Of a stretch of 34,922 nt of DNA, positions 20,327 to 28,176 are shown piece by piece. Made by a program: the position numbers and the translations under genes. The DNA is taken from the IMG/VR virus record IMGVR_UViG_3300010160_000014, positions 1-34,922 of that record; one strand, given 5' to 3'. This stretch comes from a virus. Positions within the stretch are counted from its first letter, which is position 1. Every line of letters starts with the position of its first letter. A model generated the notes under the pieces. It saw only the letters and a program-made list of their open reading frames with translations, did not search any database and was not told where the DNA came from.

Positions 20327-20892
20327 TGGCAAGCATAATTTCTGCAGGAACTACATCAAGTACAGCTTTAAATATGTCAGGGGACACTACTGGCAATTTA
20401 GCTTTTCAGACTAGCGCTGGTACATACACAATCACCGTGCCAAATGAAACAGGTACAATTTTAACTAATAAAACAATCGGAACTGTATTACAAGTAGTAA
20501 ACGCTACAACAACTTCTACTTCTTCTACAACTAGCACCTCTTTTGTTGCATCTAATTTAGCTGTAACAATTACTCCTAAATTTTCCACAAGCAAAATATT
20601 GGTTTTATGTGGAGTTTCTCTCACTAACACAACTAATAGCGGAGTGTCAAACGCTACTATTTATAGAGGTTCTAGTACAAATTTAGCTGGTGGTACAAGT
20701 GCTTTAAGTACCTACCAAATGGTAGGTTCAACTTATGTTTGGATACCTTCATCAATTTGTGTAATTGATAGTCCCGCAACAACATCTGCCACAACATATA
20801 CAGCTTATTTTTCTTCTGGCGGTAGTTCAACTGCATTTATAAATAATAGCGGTTCAGTATCAACAATAACAGTTATGGAGATAGCAGGATGA
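20326..20892 (+). CDS. Fibre protein with jelly-roll-like domain, copy A
   Basis: 188 residues from ATG 20326 (overlaps previous stop). The start ISAGTTSSTALNMSGDTTGN, then AGTYTITVPNETGTIL, is a frequent fibre leader in aquatic phages. The C-terminal 125 residues (VVNATTTSTSS, then LAVTITPKFSTSKILVLCGV, ending STITVMEIAG) are a beta domain also present in the gene at 21567. It is followed by an XkdW-like gene, and both are repeated downstream as a cassette. Likely a receptor-binding or decoration protein on the tail. Confidence 0.74.
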   Translation: MASIISAGTTSSTALNMSGDTTGNLAFQTSAGTYTITVPNETGTILTNKTIGTVLQVVNATTTSTSSTTSTSFVASNLAVTITPKFSTSKILVLCGVSLTNTTNSGVSNATIYRGSSTNLAGGTSALSTYQMVGSTYVWIPSSICVIDSPATTSATTYTAYFSSGGSSTAFINNSGSVSTITVMEIAG

Positions 20893-21227
20893 ACGAGTAT
20901 TTTATACAAGCTATATATGCCTTATATCCACAAGTTGTTGTTACTAGAAATAATGAAGCCTTTGATGCTAATGGCAATGCAGTTCAATATGACCCTGTTG
21001 CGGTGCAACAAGAAGCCGACAAAATGGCTTGTAAAGCAGAAGCACAAGAAATCTTATACAAGACTGATTGGACTACTATTGCTGATGTGGCAGACCCAAC
21101 ATACACACCTTATTTAATGAATCAAATTGAATTTAAGCAATATCGTGCAATTATTCGTGGATATGCCGTAACCCCAGTAGCCGACCCAGTTTGGCCCACT
21201 CAACCAACTGAACAATGGAGTTCATAA
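20889..21227 (+). CDS. XkdW-like tail-associated protein, copy A
   Basis: 112 residues; ATG 20889 overlaps the upstream stop. The N-terminus YFIQAIYALYPQVVVTRNNE with DANGNAVQYDP, a central helix, and the end (EFKQYRAIIRGYAVTP, then WPTQPTEQW) match a small family found after fibre genes in many phages, related to XkdW. These may assist fibre assembly or sit on the fibre. It is a paralogue of the protein at 22043; the two DNA copies share 38 identical bases (20986-21023 and 22137-22174). Confidence 0.76.
   Translation: MNEYFIQAIYALYPQVVVTRNNEAFDANGNAVQYDPVAVQQEADKMACKAEAQEILYKTDWTTIADVADPTYTPYLMNQIEFKQYRAIIRGYAVTPVADPVWPTQPTEQWSS
20986..21023 (+). repeat. 38-base direct repeat, copy A (second copy at 22137-22174)
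   Basis: This stretch is identical to 22137-22174. It lies at the same codon position in the two paralogous XkdW-like genes. Synonymous sites are unchanged across it, which points to a recent duplication or gene conversion rather than protein-level selection alone. Confidence 0.9.
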
Positions 21228-21565
21228 TGACTTATTTTGCTAAATGCGTGCAAACGCCAACCGCAGGAAAACTAGAAGTAGTTGATGTAATTCGTGCAGA
21301 CCAAGAGTTTGTAGACAGCTTGCCTGGCTTTTGGGTATTAACTGACTACAACACCTATGGCAATGTACATTACGCACCTAGCCCTCCTGCTGAACCTCAT
21401 ACACCTGACGGTGGTATACCTATTCGTGCTAACTACGCTGGTATTGGATTTACTTATGATGCTGGCAATGATGTGTTTTATGCACCAATGCCTACATCAC
21501 CTGGCACATGGGTATTAAACACCTCTACATGGCTATGGGAAGATACAACCCCACCAGAGGCTTAA
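21227..21565 (+). CDS. Small virion surface protein seen in aquatic phages
   Basis: 112 residues from ATG 21227 (TAATG overlap); an ATG 12 bases earlier is possible. The recognisable parts are NTYGNVHYAP, then PDGGIPIRANYAGIGFTYDA and NDVFYAPMP, and the tryptophan-rich end TWVLNTSTWLWEDTTPP. This pattern occurs in structural or fibre-associated proteins of cyanophages and other aquatic phages. The function is not established; attachment to fibres or heads is a guess. It separates the two copies of the duplicated cassette. Confidence 0.72.
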   Translation: MTYFAKCVQTPTAGKLEVVDVIRADQEFVDSLPGFWVLTDYNTYGNVHYAPSPPAEPHTPDGGIPIRANYAGIGFTYDAGNDVFYAPMPTSPGTWVLNTSTWLWEDTTPPEA

Positions 21566-21566
21566 T

Positions 21567-22046
21567 ATGACATTTATTGTTGACGGCACAAGCGGTCTAA
21601 CCTTTCCTAATAGTACAGTACAGGCTAGTGCTGGAACTGTATTGCAAGTTGTAAATATGGTGTCAACAACAACCGAAAGCACTACAAGCACAAGTTATGT
21701 AACTTCTAGTTTAACTGCTTCAATTACGCCTAAATTTTCAACAAGCAAAATTTTAATTGTTGCAAATTGTCAAGGAATGGTAAGCGCTTCTGCTGTTCAG
21801 TTTTTCTATACTTTTTATAGAAATTCAACTGATTTAGGGAATACTACTGGTTTAGTAGGTATGGGAACTTTTTACACAGCAAGCGGAGGTTTAACTCAGT
21901 TTCCGTTATGTTTTACATATTTGGATAGCCCATCAACTACATCTGCAACAACCTATTCTTTATATTACAGAGTTAATACTGGAACTGGAACTATTGCTAA
22001 TAATGGATGTAAAGGAAGTTTTACATTAATAGAGGTAGCAGCGTGA
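21567..22046 (+). CDS. Fibre protein with jelly-roll-like domain, copy B
   Basis: 159 residues. A short leader (MTFIVDGTSGLTFPNSTVQ) differs from copy A, but the rest aligns with it: TVLQVVNMVSTTTES, then SITPKFSTSKILIVANCQG, LDSPSTTSATTYSLYY and an end of the type TLIEVAA. It is therefore a paralogue carrying a different docking leader, possibly exchanging tips on the same tail. Its stop overlaps a GTG start of the next gene (GTGA). Confidence 0.74.
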   Translation: MTFIVDGTSGLTFPNSTVQASAGTVLQVVNMVSTTTESTTSTSYVTSSLTASITPKFSTSKILIVANCQGMVSASAVQFFYTFYRNSTDLGNTTGLVGMGTFYTASGGLTQFPLCFTYLDSPSTTSATTYSLYYRVNTGTGTIANNGCKGSFTLIEVAA

Positions 22047-22381
22047 ACTATTTTATTCAAGCAATATACATACTTTATCCTCAAGTTGTTGTTACTCGTG
22101 GCGATGAAGCTTTTGACGCTGACGGAAACCTTGTTGAATATGACCCTGTTGCGGTGCAACAAGAAGCCGACAAATTGTCATGTGCTGACCAAGCTAAAAC
22201 TATTCTTACAGCAACCGATTGGACTTCTATTGGTGATGTAGGTGACCCAGCTAAGTCAAATCCATATCTTGTAAACCAAGCTGAATTTATTGCTTATCGC
22301 AGTACGGTTAGAGGTTATGCTGTAAATCCTATAGTTGACCCTGTATGGCCTACAGAACCTACGGAACAATGGTCTAACTAA
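22043..22381 (+). CDS. XkdW-like tail-associated protein, copy B
   Basis: 112 residues from GTG 22043, overlapping the stop of copy B fibre protein. It matches copy A along its length (FIQAIYILYPQVVVTRGDEA, DADGNLVEYDP, then YRSTVRGYAVNPIVDPVWPT). Both length and gene neighbour are the same as in copy A. Divergence is concentrated in the central helix and the region before the conserved end. Role as for copy A. Confidence 0.75.
   Translation: MNYFIQAIYILYPQVVVTRGDEAFDADGNLVEYDPVAVQQEADKLSCADQAKTILTATDWTSIGDVGDPAKSNPYLVNQAEFIAYRSTVRGYAVNPIVDPVWPTEPTEQWSN
22137..22174 (+). repeat. 38-base direct repeat, copy B
   Basis: Second copy of the stretch at 20986-21023, about 1.15 kb away and in the same orientation. 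Recombination between the copies would delete the intervening receptor genes or, if unequal, add more cassettes. Confidence 0.9.
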
Positions 22382-22857
22382 TGTTTCAGACTGCTTTCCA
22401 ACCAACCGCATTTCAAAACAATGCGTTTCAGATAAACATCACACCACCTACGCCTAGTGGCCCTACAGGTGGTGATGGTTGGACTAAAGAAGAATGGAAG
22501 TATTACCAAGATTTAGACAAGAAAAAGCGTAAAGCAGAAGCTAAACGCCTAGCTGCATTAAAAGCAGATAAAGAAAGCCGTAAACAAAGCATTGCTGATT
22601 TAATTGACCCACCGAAAGTTGGCAAACGCAAACAAAAAGAATTACAATCTAATCAAGCAGTTAGCGTTGATACACCGTCAAACCTAGCAAACATTGACCG
22701 ATACATCGCTAATCTTGAGAAGCAACAACAAGACTTGCGAACCGCAGTAGCAATGAGAGAAGCAAAACTCCGCCTAGAACAGGAGATTGCAATACTTGAA
22801 GCCATACGGTTAGCAGAATTAGACGATGAGGAAGCATTATTAGCCCTAATACTTTAA
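22381..22857 (+). CDS. Coiled-coil protein with repeated FQ start motif, unknown
   Basis: 158 residues. The start MFQTAFQPTAFQNNAFQINI holds a repeated AFQ unit seen at the beginning of other phage structural proteins, possibly a docking peptide. The rest is strongly helical and charged: KEEWKYYQDLDKKKRKAEAK and later YIANLEKQQQDLRTAVAMRE, then LEQEIAILEAIRLAELDDEE. No catalytic motif. It could be an adaptor or fibre chaperone. The next frame overlaps it only if the glycosyltransferase begins upstream of 22857. Confidence 0.66.
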   Translation: MFQTAFQPTAFQNNAFQINITPPTPSGPTGGDGWTKEEWKYYQDLDKKKRKAEAKRLAALKADKESRKQSIADLIDPPKVGKRKQKELQSNQAVSVDTPSNLANIDRYIANLEKQQQDLRTAVAMREAKLRLEQEIAILEAIRLAELDDEEALLALIL

Positions 22858-22892
22858 ATCCCCACCAGCAATACAAACTGGCATACGAACAT

Positions 22893-23747
22893 TTGCACGC
22901 AGGGCGATTAGACGCTGGTTTTAGGTTATTTGAATACCGTTGGCATCCTGACATAATGGCTAATCAAGCACAGCCATATACTCAACCGTTGAAAATGCCC
23001 GTATGGAGAGGTGAAAGCCTATTAGGGAAAACCATTACTGTCATGGCTGAACAAGGCTTTGGCGACATTATTCAATATGCTAGGTTTTTGCCATTTTTAA
23101 AGGTCATGGGCGCTAGTCGTGTTGTTTTATTGCAACATGGTTCATTACATACGCTATTTGGGCAAATGGATTGCGTTGACACCTTTAGCAATATGCCAGA
23201 AGAAGGCATTGCTACTGAATCTGACTATTGGATTGGCATTATTTCTCTGCCTTACTATATCTCTTTAGCGCCCTCTTATGCCAAAGCCTTATTCCCCCTA
23301 TCAACTGACAAAATAATCGGTTCTGAGGGCTATTTAGACGCTTTGCCAAGCAATATTCCTAAGAAGATAGGCATTAATTGGTCTACCTCTAAAGGTTTAT
23401 TGCATTATGTCCGCACAATCCACCCAGAAAAGATGCTAGAAGTCATTGGCCCTGACGCTTATTCGTTTAATCCTGAAGAAGATAGGTTTTGGACACCCCT
23501 TCCTAATGATGGATGGAAGCAAGATTGGAATAAAACAGCAAGCCACCTTAAAGCAATGAAAGGTTTGGTAACTGTAGACACAGGCATAGCCCATCTTGCA
23601 GGTGCATTAGGCGTAAAGACTGTTTGCATCATGCCTAGAAAAGACTTTAAGTGTTGGCGATGGAAGCATGGTACTTGGTACGACTCTGTAGTTACAGTTG
23701 AAGAAGATGAATTGCACAAAATACCTGAATTAATAAGGAGAATGTAA
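22893..23747 (+). CDS. GT9-like glycosyltransferase
   Basis: 284 residues from TTG 22893. Motifs: AEQGFGDIIQYARFLPF (52-68), KKIGINWS (157-164) and GLVTVDTGIAHLAGALG (224-240) with Asp229 and His234, as in heptosyltransferase-like enzymes that use nucleotide sugars. The start is doubtful. The frame is open back to 22830 and reads YKLAYEHLHAGRLDAGFRLF across the TTG, a TPR-like helix that normally belongs to the family, but there is no ATG. An ATT at 22836 or 22839 after GAGGAAG may start it. It sits between fibre and capsid genes, so it may modify virion proteins or the host surface. Confidence 0.8.
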   Translation: MHAGRLDAGFRLFEYRWHPDIMANQAQPYTQPLKMPVWRGESLLGKTITVMAEQGFGDIIQYARFLPFLKVMGASRVVLLQHGSLHTLFGQMDCVDTFSNMPEEGIATESDYWIGIISLPYYISLAPSYAKALFPLSTDKIIGSEGYLDALPSNIPKKIGINWSTSKGLLHYVRTIHPEKMLEVIGPDAYSFNPEEDRFWTPLPNDGWKQDWNKTASHLKAMKGLVTVDTGIAHLAGALGVKTVCIMPRKDFKCWRWKHGTWYDSVVTVEEDELHKIPELIRRM

Positions 23748-24124
23748 TGATTTGCCCTAAATGCGGTTATTCAGAAGGTAACCATACTCAAGCCAAAAAG
23801 TCTGACAAAGACCATTACCTTGAATTCTGGGGGTTTACCCTAGGTAGCCCAGAAGCAGAAAAGGCTTGGATAGAAAAGCAAAATATGACTGCTAGGGAAG
23901 CACCTACCATTATTTCTGATATAGAAGGCTATGTTAGCCAAGTAGATGGCACATGGATTAAGTCTAAATCTATGCACCGTGACCACCTAAAACAGCACCG
24001 AATGATTGAATTGGGCAATGATGTGCCTACTCAGCATAAACCTGTAGAAATTGACAGGAAATCACAAGAGGCACGCAAGCGCCAAATAGCAGAATTAACT
24101 TACGCAAAACTTAACTACCGATAA
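23747..24124 (+). CDS. Small protein before the scaffold gene, unknown
   Basis: 125 residues from ATG 23747 (TAATG overlap with the glycosyltransferase stop). The N-terminus CPKCGYSEGNHTQAKKSDK has a CxxC pair that could bind zinc, but no second pair is evident nearby. The middle (ISDIEGYVSQVDGTWIKSKS) followed by MHRDHLKQHRMIELGND resembles small proteins encoded just before scaffolds in other phages. The end is a basic helix. It may act in head assembly. Confidence 0.7.
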   Translation: MICPKCGYSEGNHTQAKKSDKDHYLEFWGFTLGSPEAEKAWIEKQNMTAREAPTIISDIEGYVSQVDGTWIKSKSMHRDHLKQHRMIELGNDVPTQHKPVEIDRKSQEARKRQIAELTYAKLNYR

Positions 24125-24136
24125 CTTGGAGAATAT

Positions 24137-25192
24137 ATGTCTGAAGAACAACTAAACCGCAGAGATGCCCTAATGCAAGCAATGGAAGCTGCGGAGGAAG
24201 GTACACTTGAAGCACCAGCCGATAAAGAACTTGATGTTGTCCAAGACGATATTGCCGAGGAGTCCGTTGAAGCTAAAACTAGCGAGGCAGATAACGAAGA
24301 ACCTACCGAGGTTTCTGAAGAACCTAAATTTGAGGCAGCGCATGAAGATGCGGAGGAAGAAACCAAGCCTGTAACACGCCCAAGCACCTGGAAGAAAGAA
24401 TATGTCCAAATTTGGGACAAAATGGAAAAAGGCGAACAGATTAGTAAGGAAGATTTTACCAAGTTTGCCGAATATGCCAATCAGCGTGAGTCAGAATATA
24501 AGAAAGGCGTAAGCACTTATAAAGCTGAAGCTGACCGTGCTAGAGGCTACGAAGAAGCTATTGCACCATTTATTCCAGAACTGCAAGCGCAGAATATTAG
24601 CCCTGCTGCATGGATTAATAACCTTGGTCGGGCGCACATGGTATTGTCAAAAGCACCGTATAGCGAAAAAGTGCAAATGTTTCAAAGACTTGCACAAGAT
24701 TATGGAATACAATTAGGTGAAGATGGTGTAAGCGTACCTCAAACAGACGCATACACCCAGCAATTAATGAACCAGTTAAATCAAGTAAACCAAGAGGTTT
24801 ATTCGATTAAAAACAGGTTTCAGCAAGAAGAACAATCTCGATTAATGTCTGAGATTGAACGAGTAAGAAGTAATGTGGAGAAGTTTCCGCATTTTGATGT
24901 GGTTCGGGAAGAAATGGCTCAACTACTTGAGTTAGGGAAAGCCCAAGACCTAGAAACGGCCTACAAGAAAGCCGTGCGAATGAATGATGATGTATGGGCA
25001 TTAGAACAGGAACGACTCCTGACAAGTGCCAAACAAGCATCAAGCAAAGCACAGCAAGTAGCGAAGGCTAAGACTGTTGCAGTCAGTCCGAAGTCCTCTA
25101 CTCCTAGAGGCACGGTAGCTACAACAGATAAAAAGGATAGACGGGCATTATTGTCAGAACAATTAAGTGAGGCAATGGCCCGTAGGGTTTAA
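24137..25192 (+). CDS. Scaffolding protein (putative)
   Basis: 351 residues, with GGAGA before ATG 24137. The first 80 residues are extremely acidic (EEGTLEAPADKELDVVQDDI and more). The middle is helical, including FIPELQAQNISPAAWINNLG and a glutamine-rich coiled coil (QLMNQLNQVNQEVYSIKNRF). The last 50 are basic (KASSKAQQVAK type, ending LSEQLSEAMARRV). An acidic start, helical rod and basic capsid-binding tail, placed just before the coat gene, is the scaffold layout. It should guide prohead assembly and then leave. No protease motif seen. Confidence 0.82.
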   Translation: MSEEQLNRRDALMQAMEAAEEGTLEAPADKELDVVQDDIAEESVEAKTSEADNEEPTEVSEEPKFEAAHEDAEEETKPVTRPSTWKKEYVQIWDKMEKGEQISKEDFTKFAEYANQRESEYKKGVSTYKAEADRARGYEEAIAPFIPELQAQNISPAAWINNLGRAHMVLSKAPYSEKVQMFQRLAQDYGIQLGEDGVSVPQTDAYTQQLMNQLNQVNQEVYSIKNRFQQEEQSRLMSEIERVRSNVEKFPHFDVVREEMAQLLELGKAQDLETAYKKAVRMNDDVWALEQERLLTSAKQASSKAQQVAKAKTVAVSPKSSTPRGTVATTDKKDRRALLSEQLSEAMARRV

Positions 25193-25218
25193 CTTAACAA
25201 TTTATTAAAGGAAATATC

Positions 25219-26193
25219 ATGGCATACGCTAACTCAGCGATTACCGATATTATCGCAACGACTATTCAAAGCCGTAGCGGTGAATTGGCAGATAACTTAA
25301 CAGAAAACAATGCAATCCTGCAACGCCTGAACAGCAAGGGTAATGTACGCCCATTCTCAGGTGGTAATGTGATTTTGGAAGAAATCATGTACAACGACCC
25401 AAATACTAATAACGCTAATTCTTATAGCGGTTACGAAGTATTGAACATTGCCCCAGATAGCCCTATCTCTGCTGCACAATTTAAAATTGCACAGTACGCA
25501 GATTCAGTAACAATGTCTGGTTTAGAAATGTTGCAAAACAGCAGCAAAGAAGCAATCATTGACCTTTTAGATGGTCGTATGCAAGTTTCTGAAGCACGCT
25601 TGTTAAACCGCATTTCTGGTGACTTGTACCTTGATGGTACAGGTAACGGTGGTAAGAACTTGGATGGTCTAGGCGCTGCTGTTTCAGCAACTCCTACAAC
25701 TGGCACATACGGTGGTATTAATGCTGCTAACTGGACTTTCTGGCGTAACCAAATCACTACTGGCGCTACTGCTAACACAATGTTGGCTTCTATGACTACT
25801 GCTGCTATCAAGCAGATTCGTGGCACAGACAAAGCTGACCTTATCGTAGCTGGTAACACAATGTACCAATATTATGTTGGCGCATTGCAAGCTATTCAGC
25901 GTATTGCTTCTGAAGAATCTGGTGCTGCTGGATTTGCTTCATTGAAGTTCTACGGTGGTGGTACTTCTGCTGATGTGGTATTAGGTGGTGGTTATGGTTC
26001 ACAAGAAACAGCTACATATATGTATTTCTTGAACACTAACTACATTTTCTTCCGTCCACATAAAGACCGCAACTTTGTACCTATCGGTGGCGAACGCCAA
26101 GCGATTAACCAAGATGCGATTGTTAAGTTGTATGGTTTTGCAGGTAACCTTACAACTTCTAACCGCTTCCTACAAGGCTTGTTGACAACCTAA
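25219..26193 (+). CDS. Major capsid protein
   Basis: 324 residues. Recognisable parts are IIATTIQSRSGELADNLTEN, then ILQRLNSKGNVRPFSGGNVI, SGYEVLNIAPDSPISAAQF, then VTMSGLEMLQNSSKEAIIDL and LDGTGNGGKNLDGL, a pattern I know from podovirus coat proteins with a presumed HK97 fold. The end is a beta-rich part (NYIFFRPHKDRNFVPIGGER). The leader AAAGGAAATATC before ATG 25219 is repeated before the next gene. Position after scaffold and before a decoration-like gene supports the call. Confidence 0.9.
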   Translation: MAYANSAITDIIATTIQSRSGELADNLTENNAILQRLNSKGNVRPFSGGNVILEEIMYNDPNTNNANSYSGYEVLNIAPDSPISAAQFKIAQYADSVTMSGLEMLQNSSKEAIIDLLDGRMQVSEARLLNRISGDLYLDGTGNGGKNLDGLGAAVSATPTTGTYGGINAANWTFWRNQITTGATANTMLASMTTAAIKQIRGTDKADLIVAGNTMYQYYVGALQAIQRIASEESGAAGFASLKFYGGGTSADVVLGGGYGSQETATYMYFLNTNYIFFRPHKDRNFVPIGGERQAINQDAIVKLYGFAGNLTTSNRFLQGLLTT

Positions 26194-26216
26194 TAGATGG
26201 GGGGAAACCCCTTCTA
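26194..26216 (+). terminator. Stem-loop after capsid gene, weak terminator or processing site
   Basis: TAGATGGGG (26194-26202) pairs with CCCCTTCTA (26208-26216) with a single T-T mismatch; the loop is GGAAA. Only TTT follows, so termination is likely partial. It could reduce readthrough after the capsid gene or protect the 3' end of its message, giving more capsid than downstream protein. Confidence 0.5.
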
Positions 26217-26251
26217 TTTAACTGTCTAATTTATTAAGAAAAGGAAATATC

Positions 26252-26548
26252 ATGGCATTTACCACTCTCCCCATCGCAGGTGTAGACCTCGTTGATACAC
26301 AAACCGCAGTAGAATTAGCTGCACAAGGCACTCCTGCACAGTTTGGCCCATTAGGTGTACAAACTTTTGCAAATGATGGTTTGCGTTATGTTTGGGCTAT
26401 TGCTGGTGCAGCTATTACAGCTTCAACAACAACTTGTTCTATTAACGCTTCAACCTTTGTAGCTACCGCTTCTGCTGGTACTTACACTTCACCTACAACC
26501 GCAATGGCTTCTGGCGATTATGGTTGGTTTAGCAAGGCTTCAGTCTAA
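26252..26548 (+). CDS. Small capsid-associated (decoration-like) protein
   Basis: 98 residues, beta-rich, Ala/Thr/Ser/Gly-rich, without charge clusters: LPIAGVDLVDTQTAVELAAQ, then LRYVWAIAGAAITASTTTCS and ATASAGTYTSPTTAMASGDY with a final WFSKASV. It is transcribed right after the major capsid gene from a nearly identical ribosome-binding leader and is ended by a strong terminator. That suggests high expression and a head decoration or minor capsid role. No family name recognised. Confidence 0.7.
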   Translation: MAFTTLPIAGVDLVDTQTAVELAAQGTPAQFGPLGVQTFANDGLRYVWAIAGAAITASTTTCSINASTFVATASAGTYTSPTTAMASGDYGWFSKASV

Positions 26549-26573
26549 AAAATTGAAGAATAAGTAGTAACCT

Positions 26574-26609
26574 AGGGACTTCCTCACAAGGGGAGTCCCT
26601 TTTTCTTTT
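26574..26609 (+). terminator. Strong intrinsic terminator
   Basis: AGGGACTTCC (26574-26583) pairs with GGGGAGTCCCT (26590-26600), giving about ten pairs including one G-T, with a six-base loop. TTTTTCTTTT (26600-26609) follows directly. This is a textbook rho-independent terminator, placed right after the capsid and decoration genes. Confidence 0.9.
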
Positions 26610-26637
26610 AATAACCCTAACCACTTAGGAGATTTAA

Positions 26638-27261
26638 ATGGCTATCGAGTCAGATGTTAAAAACGCAGACGCAAACCTAGCAGTCACATTCTATAAACGG
26701 TCAGTAAAGCAAGATATGGCTTCTGAAGAAGCTGGCAGACCGATTTTTAAGGAATTTGATTTTATAAGAATTATGGTTCCTGGCGATAATTTAAGTGAAA
26801 TTGACACTTATGCCCAAGAGTCCCATAAACAGCGTTTTCCACGCCATTGGGCGCATTACCAAAACCAAGAGGGTACAAATCAAAACTTTGAAGGTACACC
26901 GATTGAACAATGGCCTTTGGTAACCCGAAGTCAAGCAGATGAATTAAGAGGAATTAAGTTTCCTACTGTTGAAGCTGTTGCTAACTGTTCAGACCAACAA
27001 TTACAGCGTATTGGCATGATTGCAGGGATGTCACCCCATTCTTTCCGTGAAAAAGCCAAGGCTTTTCTTAATTTGGCTACAGATTCAGCCGAAGTAGCAC
27101 AAAGAGAAGCAGAATTGCAAGCATTAAAAGAAGAAAATGCTAAAATTAAGGCTGAAACAGATGCGAAGCTATCCAAAATGCAGGAACAAATGGAAGCCCT
27201 ACTTGCTGCTGTTGCGGAAAAAACTCCAAAATCACGCAAACCGAAAGTAGTAGAGGCCTAA
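26638..27261 (+). CDS. Conserved virion-region protein with C-terminal coiled coil
   Basis: 207 residues. The N-terminal half holds AVTFYKRSVKQDMASEEAGR, then FDFIRIMVPGDNLSEIDTYA and HKQRFPRHWAHYQNQEG, and QLQRIGMIAGMSPHSFREKA; I know this arrangement from other podoviruses, without a function. The C-terminal part (about 150-195) is a coiled coil (QREAELQALKEENAKIKAET) and the end is basic. Between capsid and connector genes, it may belong to head completion or stay in the capsid interior. Confidence 0.72.
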   Translation: MAIESDVKNADANLAVTFYKRSVKQDMASEEAGRPIFKEFDFIRIMVPGDNLSEIDTYAQESHKQRFPRHWAHYQNQEGTNQNFEGTPIEQWPLVTRSQADELRGIKFPTVEAVANCSDQQLQRIGMIAGMSPHSFREKAKAFLNLATDSAEVAQREAELQALKEENAKIKAETDAKLSKMQEQMEALLAAVAEKTPKSRKPKVVEA

Positions 27262-27262
27262 T

Positions 27263-28174
27263 ATGTCCCAAACGATGTTGCAACTGGTTCAGCAAGTCAC
27301 AGCAGAACTTAACTTAGCAGTACCTACCTTTGTAGCTGGTAATCAGTCACAAGATGTACAGCAAATCTTGGCGTTAATGAATGGCGCTGGCTATGATTTG
27401 GTTAAGGAATACAACTGGCAAGCCCTTCAGGTGCAATATCGTTTCTACACACAGGCAATTAATACAACTGGTGCTACTGTAAATGGTTCTACCACATTGC
27501 AAATTGGCCAAGCGATTGATTTAAGTGGTGTTACTACGCAATGGCAGGTAACTGGCACAAACATTAACCAAGACACCAATGTTGTGTCAGTAAACAACAC
27601 TACAAAACAAATTGTTTTAAGCCAAATGGCTTCAGGTACAGGGTCGGGAGAGATTGTTTTAGCCCAAACCGCTTATTCATTACCTGCTGATTTTGAAACC
27701 ATTACAGACCGTACTCAATGGGACAAAACTAAGCATTGGGAAGCCCTTGGGCCTGAAACTGCCCAACAATGGCAATGGTTAAAGTCTGGTTATATCTCTA
27801 CTGGGCCACGCATTAGATGGCGTATTTTGGACAATCAATTCCAAATATGGCCTCCTATGAATACTAATGAGTATTTAGGTTGGGAATACCGCAGTAAAGG
27901 TTGGGCAAGGGCAGCTAATGGCGCTATAAAGAATAGCTTTACTGTTGACTCTGATACAACTGTATATGATGACCGTTTAATGGTTATTTATACCAAACTT
28001 AAATACTTTCAAGTAAAGTCTTTTGACACTACTGCATTGCAACAAGATTATCAGCGCTATTTAAGCGTTGTAAAAGCTAACGACAAAGGTGCGCCAAACC
28101 TATCGTTTGCACCATACCCAAGCAAAGTGCTTATTGGTTATGCCAATATTCCTGATACTGGTTATGGAAGCTAA
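27263..28174 (+). CDS. Head-tail adaptor (P22 gp4 / tubular protein A type)
   Basis: 303 residues. The first part is helical (TMLQLVQQVTAELNLAVPTF, then ALMNGAGYDLVKEYNWQALQ), followed by a beta insertion at about 75-130. The end (DDRLMVIYTKLKYFQVKSFD, then LQQDYQRYLSVVKAND) is helical again. The arrangement of helices around a beta insertion and the location before a P22 gp10-like gene fit the ring that closes the portal and starts the tail. Sequence similarity cannot be measured here. Confidence 0.78.
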   Translation: MSQTMLQLVQQVTAELNLAVPTFVAGNQSQDVQQILALMNGAGYDLVKEYNWQALQVQYRFYTQAINTTGATVNGSTTLQIGQAIDLSGVTTQWQVTGTNINQDTNVVSVNNTTKQIVLSQMASGTGSGEIVLAQTAYSLPADFETITDRTQWDKTKHWEALGPETAQQWQWLKSGYISTGPRIRWRILDNQFQIWPPMNTNEYLGWEYRSKGWARAANGAIKNSFTVDSDTTVYDDRLMVIYTKLKYFQVKSFDTTALQQDYQRYLSVVKANDKGAPNLSFAPYPSKVLIGYANIPDTGYGS

Positions 28175-28176
28175 TT

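Noticed and set aside
22381-23747. Programmed frameshift joining the coiled-coil gene and the glycosyltransferase
   Set aside because: No slippery heptamer is visible in the overlap (22830-22857), and the first gene has a complete layout. Left as an alternative under the non-standard start finding.
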